From Agrococcus beijingensis (GTDB lineage Bacteria; Actinomycetota; Actinomycetes; Actinomycetales; Microbacteriaceae): a DNA stretch of 64,000 bases. The notes below the pieces were generated by a model. That model did no database searches. It was given only the letters and a program-made list of their open reading frames with translations, and was not told the origin of the DNA. This document shows positions 36,930-43,017 of this stretch, piece after piece; position 1 is the stretch's first letter, and each line of letters starts with the position of its first letter. Location: NCBI RefSeq assembly GCF_030758955.1, contig NZ_CP132360.1, positions 1,407,778-1,471,777 of the forward strand, in the 5' to 3' direction. Made by a program: the position numbers and the translations under genes.

Positions 36930-37300
36930 AGCTCATCACGACGCACCGATGCACCGACCCGCACGACTCGGCAGCGGACATGCTCGCCTGCATCTACCCG
37001 CGCGCCCGACACATCGACGGGGCCGGCGACTACGCCGTGCTCAACCACTGCGGACGCGGGCAAGCGATCACCCTGCACGCCACCGAGGACGCGGCAGAAG
37101 ACGCGCTAGACCGGCTCGACCGCAACGGATGCGGCAACGCCTGCGAAAGCAACCACGCGAGCGCGTCAGTGCTCTGGCAAGGCGGCGGCCCCGACTGGCA
37201 AGGCATCGCCCGCGAATGGGAACGCGAAGCGCACGACCACCAGACCGAGGCAATCGCGCTGCGAGCGCAGGTTGCCCTACTCACCAAGGAGAAAGCATGA
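36926..37300 (+). CDS. Small Cys-rich protein 3
   Basis: 124 residues, GTG start in a GTGA overlap. Cys/His residues at HRCTDPHD, LACIY, NHCGRG and GCGNACESNH, and a C-terminal helix (EREAHDHQTEAIALRAQVALLTKEK) that could be a short coiled coil. Unknown function. Confidence 0.7.
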   Translation: MKLITTHRCTDPHDSAADMLACIYPRARHIDGAGDYAVLNHCGRGQAITLHATEDAAEDALDRLDRNGCGNACESNHASASVLWQGGGPDWQGIAREWEREAHDHQTEAIALRAQVALLTKEKA

Positions 37301-37764
37301 TCGCCCCCGACGTTCGCGCCCGAGAGCAGGCGCTCCGATCGTTCGACAACCTCACCGCATCCGGCGCAGTCAACGTGAACCGCCCCAACCCTCCCCGCTG
37401 GTTCGACCAGTGGCTCGACGACGTGGCCGACTGGCGCAACGGCACCCCGTCCGAACGGCGCGCATTGGCGCTCATCGCGCTCGAGCGGGAGTGGATCGCG
37501 AAAGCATCCGCGCCAGCACAGCAGCCCGCCGAGCAGGCCGAGGAAACCGAGCCTGACGAGCAGCCCGCCGTCGACCCGACAGCCGCCCCGGACACGCTCG
37601 ACGACCTCTGCACCCGCGTCCGACCCGGCACCAGCTACGTCGCCTGCGCAGGCGGATGCGGACTCCACACGCGCGGCTCCCGCCCCTCAGCCCGACGCTG
37701 CAAGCCCTGCAGCCGGCCGAAGCGAGCACCCGCGCGCACCGACGACACCCTCAACCCCCTCTAA
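37297..37764 (+). CDS. Element protein with C-terminal zinc ribbon
   Basis: 155 residues, ATGA overlap. Helical N-terminus (about 1-70), acidic Pro/Glu/Ala linker, then VACAGGCGLHTRG...RRCKPCSRPKRA, a CxxxC...CxxC ribbon with basic tail. It ends the chain of 4-bp overlaps. Function unknown. Confidence 0.7.
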   Translation: MIAPDVRAREQALRSFDNLTASGAVNVNRPNPPRWFDQWLDDVADWRNGTPSERRALALIALEREWIAKASAPAQQPAEQAEETEPDEQPAVDPTAAPDTLDDLCTRVRPGTSYVACAGGCGLHTRGSRPSARRCKPCSRPKRAPARTDDTLNPL

Positions 37765-37779
37765 CCGAGAGCAGCAGCC

Positions 37780-37968
37780 ATGAGCATCCGAGACGAGTTC
37801 CAAGCCTGGATCGACGGGGACATTCCCGAAACGTCCGACCAGGCCGAGCAGCCGCAGGTTCTGCCCTTTGCCCCCCGCGCCGATTTCTCGCAAGGCGCGC
37901 GCGGCGGCGGCTTCCCATCCTCACCCGCCGAGCAGTTCGCTGACCTGCTCCGCGGCACCCGATTCTGA
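37780..37968 (+). CDS. Small acidic element protein
   Basis: 62 residues, ATG, weak GAGAG site upstream. Begins MSIRDEFQAWIDGDIP and ends in a helix (SPAEQFADLLRGTRF). No family recognised. Confidence 0.6.
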   Translation: MSIRDEFQAWIDGDIPETSDQAEQPQVLPFAPRADFSQGARGGGFPSSPAEQFADLLRGTRF

Positions 37969-37985
37969 ACCCAAGGAGAAACACC

Positions 37986-38819
37986 ATGCAGACCCAGACC
38001 AGCACCAACCACTTCCAGGCACCCGTCGTCATCCAGGCGACCCAGCACGACTACATCGCACGCGCCTACCGGCTCGCAGGACTCCCCGCACCCGACTCGC
38101 GCCTCGAGGTCGACACCCTCATCCACGCCGAGCCCGGAGTCGACACGACCGTCCGCGATCTCGTCGCAGCCGCACCCGACGCGAAGAACCCCGCCCAGTT
38201 CCTCAAGGGCGCACTCGACAAGCTGCAGCGCGCTCAGGCCGCCGACGCGCTCCGAGGCGCATGGGACGGCGCGAAGCATCGGCACGCGATCGAGACGATG
38301 CCGCAGTCCGTCGACACCGCAGCAGCCGACCTCGCCCCCGCATTCGACAGTCTCGTGCAGCAGCTCAAGGATGCGGCAGCCAAGCTCGACCACGACCGAC
38401 CCTTCGACGCGGAGACGGCACTCGCCAACGACGCCGGCGCAGCACTCACCACCGCCCGCACCGGCCTCGCCAACCTCGGCACCTACCTCGGCATCCACGA
38501 GATGATGCCGCCCGCACCCGACGCGCCCGCCGCGCTCTCCCGAGTGCTCGGCATCGTCGCCCTCCCCGACTTCGAGACAGAGCGGGTACAGCGCAGCCTC
38601 TCGGCGTCAGACGTGACGATCCTCAACCCCCGCGAGAGCGAAGGCGCACGTACTGCACGCACCCTCGCCACCGCCCTCGAGCGCGACCAGGACTACGCGC
38701 TGCTCGCCATCGCACGCGGCGACTACCCCGGCGTCACCCTCAAGCTCGCAGGCGCAACCGAACTCCGAGCACGCCGCCACCTCGCCACCCGAGCACAGCA
38801 GCGCGTGACCGCCGACTGA
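37986..38819 (+). CDS. Unknown 277-residue element protein
   Basis: 277 residues, ATG with a strong AAGGAG. Almost entirely helical and Ala-rich, without membrane segments or Cys. No known domain. It has its own good ribosome site and is followed by a strong hairpin, so it may be made in quantity. Position before the TerS-like gene would suit a packaging or capsid-size protein, but nothing in the sequence shows that. Confidence 0.75.
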   Translation: MQTQTSTNHFQAPVVIQATQHDYIARAYRLAGLPAPDSRLEVDTLIHAEPGVDTTVRDLVAAAPDAKNPAQFLKGALDKLQRAQAADALRGAWDGAKHRHAIETMPQSVDTAAADLAPAFDSLVQQLKDAAAKLDHDRPFDAETALANDAGAALTTARTGLANLGTYLGIHEMMPPAPDAPAALSRVLGIVALPDFETERVQRSLSASDVTILNPRESEGARTARTLATALERDQDYALLAIARGDYPGVTLKLAGATELRARRHLATRAQQRVTAD

Positions 38820-38830
38820 ACCACCCCACC

Positions 38831-38870
38831 GATGCCGCCCGCTCAGCCCTCACCGGCAGCGGGCGGCATC
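38831..38870 (+). terminator. Hairpin after the 277-residue gene
   Basis: GATGCCGCCCGCT pairs perfectly with AGCGGGCGGCATC (13 bp). No U-run follows. Likely terminator or processing signal. Confidence 0.6.
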
Positions 38871-38991
38871 GCCACGTCAAGGGGGTGGGAGCAAGCCCCT
38901 AGAGCAACCCGGCGGGCAGCCTCCTGGGCGGTGATCCGCCCCTCCCCGGGCTCCGAAACGTTTGCCCCTTGATCTGATTGGAGGCCTCGAC

Positions 38992-39336
38992 ATGACTGAG
39001 GCGAAACGGAAGCGCCCGACTGGGCTTAATGCGGCGGGCCGCGCCCTCTGGGATGGCAATATCGACGAGTTCGACTGGGCCGTGCACGAGGTGGCGCTGC
39101 TCGAAGAGGCGTGCCGGGTGCGGGATCGGATCGTCGAGCTCGACGCGGCGGTGAAGGGTGACGGGCTGATGATTCCGTCCTCTCAGGGCAGCCGTGTGCA
39201 TCCGGCTGTGGCTGAGGCTCGGCAGCAGCGGCTGGCCCTCGCGCGTCTGCTCGTGTCGCTCGGCATCCCCGCCGACGACGACGGACTGCCGACTGTGCGG
39301 GGCGTGCGGGGCGTGTACCGAGTCGGGGGTCGCTGA
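38992..39336 (+). CDS. Terminase small subunit-like protein
   Basis: 114 residues, ATG with GGAGG at seven bases. GLNAAGRALWDGNIDEFDWA, then helices with VALLEEACRVRDRIVELDAAV, then SSQGSRVHPAVAEARQQRLALARLLVSLGIP. This pattern of helices followed by the G..hPhh.E.R....L..LL..L..P block is that of P27/Terminase_4-type small terminase subunits of actinophages. No large subunit follows, as in SaPI/PICI satellites that redirect a helper phage's terminase. Confidence 0.7.
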   Translation: MTEAKRKRPTGLNAAGRALWDGNIDEFDWAVHEVALLEEACRVRDRIVELDAAVKGDGLMIPSSQGSRVHPAVAEARQQRLALARLLVSLGIPADDDGLPTVRGVRGVYRVGGR

Positions 39337-39662
39337 TGGTGCGGCGGAGGCGTCCGAGCGTCGACAGCGAGGATCAGCGGCTGCTGCGCTTCGATCCTGT
39401 CGAGTGGCCTGGCTCGGCGGCCGATGCGCTCGAGCTGTGGCTGTCGTCGTCCCGCGATCACTGGCAGTCCCGCCCGTACCCGTTCCGGTTCGTGATGGGC
39501 CGACGTGACGGGCGGACTGCTTGGCGTCCGATGGTCGTGCAGGAGATGTTGGCGCGCGTGCGTGCAGCGCGCAGCACTGTGGCCGGAGAGTCGTTCGACG
39601 AGGCCGCGTACCTGCTGCGGCTCGCGAAGCACGCAGGCTACGACGAGGTGCGTCCCCGCTAG
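39336..39662 (+). CDS. Unknown protein coupled to the TerS-like gene
   Basis: 108 residues; the start shares one base with the TerS stop (TGATG). Arg-rich ends, a middle with EWPGSAADALELWLSSSRDHWQSRPYPF. No family recognised. Its 3' end overlaps the convergent gene at 39659 by 4 bases. Confidence 0.65.
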   Translation: MVRRRRPSVDSEDQRLLRFDPVEWPGSAADALELWLSSSRDHWQSRPYPFRFVMGRRDGRTAWRPMVVQEMLARVRAARSTVAGESFDEAAYLLRLAKHAGYDEVRPR

Positions 39663-40183
39663 GCGGAAGCGGCGGCCGAGACGTCGCGAGGCGATCGAGC
39701 GCGATCGTCAACAAACGGCGCGATGTGATCCGCCAGTGCTCGTGCCGCGCCTGTACTGACATTCAGGGGAAGGTCGATGCTCAGGCCCTCATAGTGCAGC
39801 GTGACGGCAGCCGTTTGGCTTGTCAGTCCGCTGTAGTTGTCCAGACGAGTGCGCCGCAACTCCAAGCCCTTGACTTCGCCTCGCGGGTAGACAGTGCCAG
39901 TCGGCCATGACCCGTCGAGTTCGCCGGTGACGTACGCGATCCGATCGTCGGTGAAGGCGACCATGCTGAACGTCGAGTCCGGCGCAGATGCCTGACCCGG
40001 CTCCACGGACGTCCGCGCCTCTGCGTAGATCGGTTCCTCGTCGCCGAGCAAGACCGCCACCAACTCAAGCGCCTTCTCTCTGCTGTGCTGCGCCTCGCGA
40101 GTCCCCCAATCTGCGTCCCAGTTCGAGTCGAGCCGGTTGAGCACGCGCGCGACGTTGGTTCGCGACGAGTTGATTTGAGTCAT
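39659..40183 (-). CDS. Unknown protein of the element's minus-strand module
   Basis: 174 residues from ATG at 40183. Helical N-terminus, then a beta-rich part (about 75-150: FSMVAFTDDRIAYVTGELDG, YPRGEVKGLELRRT, AAVTLHYEGLSIDLPL) that looks like a bacterial PH-like fold. Opposite in direction to the replication and packaging genes and less extreme in GC. Possible cargo gene; function unknown. Confidence 0.7.
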   Translation of the reverse strand: MTQINSSRTNVARVLNRLDSNWDADWGTREAQHSREKALELVAVLLGDEEPIYAEARTSVEPGQASAPDSTFSMVAFTDDRIAYVTGELDGSWPTGTVYPRGEVKGLELRRTRLDNYSGLTSQTAAVTLHYEGLSIDLPLNVSTGAARALADHIAPFVDDRARSPRDVSAAASA

Positions 40184-40226
40184 GCTCGACACCGTACGCG
40201 TCGACGACAGCGCGCGCTACGGGCAC

Positions 40227-40574
40227 TCACGCGCGCGCCGCGTGCTTTCTTGGGCGTGCTGGCCGTCCTGGCTCCGGGCATCCAGGCGGCGGCTTCTGCG
40301 GCACGAGCGGCCTTGATGGCGGCATGTCTCCGCCCGCGAGCGACCGCCCGCTCAGGTGCTCATGGAGCGCGAGCACGCCGTCGTGGGCGTCCTCAAGGCT
40401 TCCCCAGTACCCGATGAGCCGACGTTGGGTGCGGTCGGTGTCTGGCGAGACTGCTCGGTAGTAGGGCTCTCGGTTCGGCCCGAGCGTCAGTAGTCGCACG
40501 ATGGCGAGCGGGCTCCCGTCGAGGGGGTGCAATATGTCCCACTCGCACGGCCTGATCGTCACGCATTCGAACAT
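40227..40574 (-). CDS. Small protein common in actinobacterial mobile DNA
   Basis: 115 residues. About 1-85 reads as a compact domain (IRPCEWDILHPLDGSPLAIVRLLTLG, then RRLIGYWGSLEDAHDGVLALHEHL); the tail is Pro/Arg-rich. Similar short proteins are seen in actinophages from memory. No clear ribosome site before the ATG. Function unknown. Confidence 0.55.
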   Translation of the reverse strand: MFECVTIRPCEWDILHPLDGSPLAIVRLLTLGPNREPYYRAVSPDTDRTQRRLIGYWGSLEDAHDGVLALHEHLSGRSLAGGDMPPSRPLVPQKPPPGCPEPGRPARPRKHAARA

Positions 40575-40771
40575 ACATTCGAGCGTCAGCGACGCGCCAG
40601 CGACGCGCCACTAGTCGTCGCGGCTCCGCCTAATCTGGTGAGAACTACTCAGGTATGCCTCTAGGACGCTCTCAGCGGCCCCCTGCCGCGTTTTCTGGCC
40701 GTCGGTGTGTTCCTGCCCGGGCAGCGCCGTTCGCGCCGCTCTGAGCGCGCTAAGCGGAATGGTGGCGAGTG

Positions 40772-40909
40772 TCATTGAGGGTTGCGTTGCGCGTTCAGTT
40801 GCTCAGCGATAGTGCGCAGCTCGCGTGCAGCGCTGTGAGCGTCGGCCCCGGCGTCTAGCTCGTCTGCGATCGCTGTCAGGCGTTCGATCGGATCGGGTGA
40901 GGCTTCCAT
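40772..40909 (-). CDS. 45-residue helical protein
   Basis: 45 residues from ATG: MEASPDPIERLTAIADELDA, then ARELRTIAEQLNAQRN. One or two amphipathic helices. It lies 14 bases after the zinc-ribbon gene on the same strand, so the two may form an operon. Short, so confidence is limited. Confidence 0.5.
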   Translation of the reverse strand: MEASPDPIERLTAIADELDAGADAHSAARELRTIAEQLNAQRNPQ

Positions 40910-40923
40910 GCGTGGGAGCCTAG

Positions 40924-41079
40924 CTACCAGCCTCGGATGCCGGGTAGGGCCTCAGTGTCGGGCTTGTCAACATGCGGCGGCCCGTCGTGGACGTAGCCGC
41001 AGGCTCGGCAGCGCTCATCCCAGACGAGTGCGCCGCACCGCTCGCAGCGGTCGTCGAGGTCTTCGAGCGCGTCGGCCAT
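40924..41079 (-). CDS. Small zinc-ribbon protein
   Basis: 51 residues from ATG. CERCGALVWDERCRACGYVH has two CxxC knuckles of a zinc ribbon. Common as a small protein in actinobacterial mobile DNA. It is the first gene of the minus-strand module, next to the right attachment site. Confidence 0.65.
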   Translation of the reverse strand: MADALEDLDDRCERCGALVWDERCRACGYVHDGPPHVDKPDTEALPGIRGW

Positions 41080-41149
41080 GCGTGGAACCGTAGCGCGACA
41101 CGCCCGGACGATGCACCCGCGCTCGACACAAGTTCAGCGTGCGCTCCCC

Positions 41150-41171
41150 GGTATTGCACGGGTATTGCACG
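41150..41171. repeat. Tandem arm-type sites, right end
   Basis: Two adjacent exact copies of GGTATTGCACG (41150-41160, 41161-41171), matching the pair at 31781-31801. They lie 45 bases from the attR core. Confidence 0.6.
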
Positions 41172-41191
41172 CAGTCCCCCGGACATGCGAA

Positions 41192-41215
41192 AACCCCCGG
41201 ATTTCCGGGGGTTTC
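41192..41215 (-). terminator. Element-borne terminator for the tRNA-Cys/Val transcript
   Basis: ACCCCCGGA-TT-TCCGGGGGT hairpin followed on the minus strand by TTTT. It lies inside the element, left of the core, at the same distance as the chromosomal hairpin beside attL, so integration keeps a terminator behind the tRNA. Confidence 0.8.
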
Positions 41216-41239
41216 GTGGTGGGCGATACTGGGATCGAA
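41216..41239. repeat. attR core inside tRNA-Val(GAC)
   Basis: 24 bases identical to 31626-31649. They cover the encoded CCA, the 3' acceptor strand and the T arm, so the tRNA gene stays intact after integration. Confidence 0.93.
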
Positions 41240-41291
41240 CCAGTGACCTCTTCCGTGTCAGGGAAGCGCGCTACCGCTGCGCCAATCGCCC
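41217..41291 (-). tRNA. tRNA-Val (GAC)
   Basis: Cloverleaf with acceptor GGGCGAT/ATCGCCC, D stem GCGC/GCGC, anticodon loop CTGACAC (anticodon GAC), T arm ACTGG-TTCGATC-CCAGT, and encoded CCA. Host gene of the integrated element. Confidence 0.96.
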
Positions 41292-41306
41292 TTGCGGGGT
41301 TGCTCG

Positions 41307-41377
41307 AGGTGGAGACGGGATTCGAACCCGCGTAGACGGCTTTGCAGGCCGCTGCCTCACCACTCGGCCACCCCACC
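41307..41377 (-). tRNA. tRNA-Cys (GCA)
   Basis: Acceptor GGTGGGG/CTCCACC (one G-U pair), anticodon loop CTGCAAA (GCA), T arm GCGGG-TTCGAAT-CCCGT, discriminator U as expected for Cys. CCA is not encoded. Confidence 0.94.
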
Positions 41378-41401
41378 AGGTGGTGTGAGATTCACACTGA
41401 C

Positions 41402-41430
41402 GACATTGCTGTCGTCTGACATTGCTGTCG
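41402..41430. repeat. 13-bp direct repeat between tRNA genes
   Basis: gacattgctgtcg at 41402-41414 and 41418-41430, 16 bases apart, in the spacer between tRNA-Gly and tRNA-Cys. Meaning unknown. Confidence 0.6.
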
Positions 41431-41502
41431 AGCGGATGACGAGATTCGAACTCGCGACCCTCACCTTGGCAAGGTGATGCGCTACCACTGCGCCACATCC
41501 GC
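41431..41502 (-). tRNA. tRNA-Gly (GCC)
   Basis: Acceptor GCGGATG/CATCCGC, anticodon loop TTGCCAA (GCC), T arm GCGAG-TTCGAAT-CTCGT, discriminator U. First gene of the minus-strand Gly-Cys-Val cluster. Confidence 0.95.
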
Positions 41503-41529
41503 GTTGGCTCATCGCTGAGCACTCGAATG

Positions 41530-41558
41530 ACTATACCCACCCGATCGGCGCAAGCCAA
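41530..41558 (-). promoter_or_regulatory. Promoter of the tRNA Gly-Cys-Val cluster
   Basis: On the minus strand TTGGCT (41558-41553), a 17-base spacer, then TATAGT (41535-41530), about 28 bases before tRNA-Gly. Good sigma-70-like match. Confidence 0.7.
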
Positions 41559-41660
41559 ATCGAGCCGGCCTGTGTCGCGAACCCGGCGCCCTGGTCACGA
41601 TCAGCCCACGGCATGTGGCAGACTTGACCGGTCGCAGTCCGATCCTCGGATCCTCTGCAC

Positions 41661-41736
41661 GGGCGATTGGCGCAGTTGGTAGCGCGCTTCCTTCACACGG
41701 AAGAGGTCATCAGTTCGAGTCTGGTATCGCCCACCA
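41661..41736 (+). tRNA. tRNA-Val (CAC)
   Basis: Acceptor GGGCGAT/ATCGCCC, anticodon loop TTCACAC (CAC), T arm ATCAG-TTCGAGT-CTGGT, encoded CCA at 41734-41736. Much like the GAC isoacceptor 370 bases away on the other strand. Confidence 0.95.
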
Positions 41737-41740
41737 TCGA

Positions 41741-41765
41741 GGCCCCGGCAGCTGCCGGGGCCTTC
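41741..41765 (+). terminator. Terminator after tRNA-Val(CAC)
   Basis: GGCCCCGGCAGCTGCCGGGGCC, a perfect hairpin, followed by TTC. Confidence 0.75.
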
Positions 41766-41781
41766 GTCGTCCCTGGCCCCA

Positions 41782-42150
41782 TCAGGCCGCCTCGCAGGCC
41801 TCGGCGCATCGCTCGCAGGCCTCCGCGCACGCCCGGCAGTGCTCGGCGTCGTGCTTCCTGCACTCGGCCGCGCAGGCGCGGCAGACGGCCGCGCAGGCCG
41901 CGAGCAGCGCGTCGATCGCCTCCTTCGGCAGCGGCACCTCGCGGGCGAGGATGCGGCCGACCGTCTCGCAGACGTCGGCGCACGCCTCGCACACGACCGC
42001 GCAGTCCTCCATGCCCTCCTGGCGATCCGCGCGAGCGCAGTCGCGGCACGCCGCCGCGCACGCCTCGATCGCGGCAGCGTGCGAGGCGTAGCTGCCGACC
42101 TCTGCACCGCCCTGTGCGTGCTGATCCCCATGCTCCTGGCCGTCGTGCAT
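41782..42150 (-). CDS. Cysteine-rich four-helix-bundle copper storage protein (Csp-like)
   Basis: 122 residues with 16 Cys placed every three to four residues along helices: ACAAACRDC, DCAVVCEACADVC, ACAAVCRACAAEC and HCRACAEACERCAEAC. This is the Csp/DUF326 pattern, where Cys lining a four-helix bundle bind many Cu(I) ions. There is no signal peptide, only a His/Asp/Gln-rich start, so it is the cytosolic (Csp3-like) kind. No copper regulator or pump gene lies next to it. Confidence 0.88.
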   Translation of the reverse strand: MHDGQEHGDQHAQGGAEVGSYASHAAAIEACAAACRDCARADRQEGMEDCAVVCEACADVCETVGRILAREVPLPKEAIDALLAACAAVCRACAAECRKHDAEHCRACAEACERCAEACEAA

Positions 42151-42283
42151 GATCGTCCCTCCCGGCGGGCCCGATGCCCGCGCATCGAATGTCAGCGACG
42201 CTACGCCCCGCGCCGCGCGTGCGGGTGAGCGGCACCTGGGAGTCGAGCCCCGGTGGGATCGTCGGCTCGGCTAGCGTCGGAGC

Positions 42284-42961
42284 ATGGATCTCCAGTTCTC
42301 AGACCGCACCGTCCTCGTCGTCGGCGGCACCGGCTTCATCGGCTCCGCCATCGTCGACGCCCTCCGCGCGGAGGGCGCGAACGTCCTCGCCGCCTCGCGG
42401 GGCGACGGCGCCGATGTCGTCCTCGACGCCTCCGACGACGCATCCATCGCCTCGGCCCTCGAGCGCGTCCGCACCGAGCACGGGCGATTGGATGCGGTGG
42501 TCGTCACCGCCGCCCCGGCCGCGCAGACGCTCGACGCCTCGCGGCTGAGCGATCCGGCGCAGGTCGCCGAGGCGGTCGAGGGCAAGGCGATGTCGTTCCT
42601 GCGGGTCGCGAATGCGGTGATCCCGGACATGCGCGAGGCGGGCTTCGGTCGCATCGTCGCGATCAGCGGCCAGAACGCGCTGCTCACCGGCAACATCACC
42701 GGTGCCGTCCGCAACGCGGCGCTCATCATCGCGGCGAAGAGCCTCGCCGACGAGCTGGCCGGATCCGGCGTCGCCGTGAACGTCGTGAATCCCGGCCCCG
42801 TGAGCGAGCAGCCGAGCAGCGAGGTCGCCGCCGGCAAGCCGGGCGAGTCGTCGCCGCAGCAGATCGCGGCGCTCGTCGCCTTCCTCGCCTCCCCCGTCGC
42901 CGCCGTCAGCGGCGAGTCGATCGCGATCGGCCACAAGGTGCGCGGCAGCGTCTTCCTCTGA
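42284..42961 (+). CDS. SDR-family protein lacking the usual catalytic Tyr and Lys
   Basis: 225 residues, Rossmann fold with VLVVGGTGFIGSAIVDAL (dinucleotide binding) and VVTAAPAA in the NAG position. Where YxxxK is expected the sequence reads GAVRNAALIIAAKSL, so the catalytic Tyr and its paired Lys are missing; the Ser of SGQN is near its expected place. It may bind a cofactor without the standard reaction. C-terminal NVVNPGPV and GESIAIGH are typical. ATG start. Confidence 0.8.
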   Translation: MDLQFSDRTVLVVGGTGFIGSAIVDALRAEGANVLAASRGDGADVVLDASDDASIASALERVRTEHGRLDAVVVTAAPAAQTLDASRLSDPAQVAEAVEGKAMSFLRVANAVIPDMREAGFGRIVAISGQNALLTGNITGAVRNAALIIAAKSLADELAGSGVAVNVVNPGPVSEQPSSEVAAGKPGESSPQQIAALVAFLASPVAAVSGESIAIGHKVRGSVFL

Positions 42962-42974
42962 TCGCACCCACGAC

Positions 42975-43003
42975 GAAGGCCCCGAGCGCTGCTCGGGGCC
43001 TTC
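42975..43003. terminator. Bidirectional terminator between the SDR gene and amtB
   Basis: GAAGGCCCCGAGC pairs perfectly with GCTCGGGGCCTTC around a 3-base loop; the ends supply short A/T runs for both convergent genes. Confidence 0.8.
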
Positions 43004-43017
43004 GTGCGTGAGGTGCG

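Larger units (their letters stand above)
31626..41239. mobile_element. Integrated 9.6-kb phage-satellite-like element in tRNA-Val(GAC)
   Basis: Bounded by a 24-bp direct repeat that is the 3' end of tRNA-Val. Gene order from the left: unknown 65-aa gene, integrase, small DNA-binding protein, non-coding control region, excisionase-like gene, overlapping chain with a RepA-like AAA ATPase and small Cys-rich proteins, two genes with their own ribosome sites, TerS-like gene, unknown gene, then a minus-strand module. No structural, lysis, conjugation or relaxase gene is visible. This resembles SaPI/PICI-type satellites in content. An actinomycete integrative plasmid is less likely because there is no FtsK-like transfer gene. 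Confidence 0.85.

Noticed and set aside
40962..40971. A minus-strand GTTGACAAGC, like the type B operator repeat
   Set aside because: Ten bases only, inside the zinc-ribbon coding region and without a -10; may be chance.
31626..41239. Actinomycete integrative and conjugative element (AICE)
   Set aside because: No FtsK/SpoIIIE-like transfer gene, relaxase or Prim-Pol/RepSA type initiator is present.
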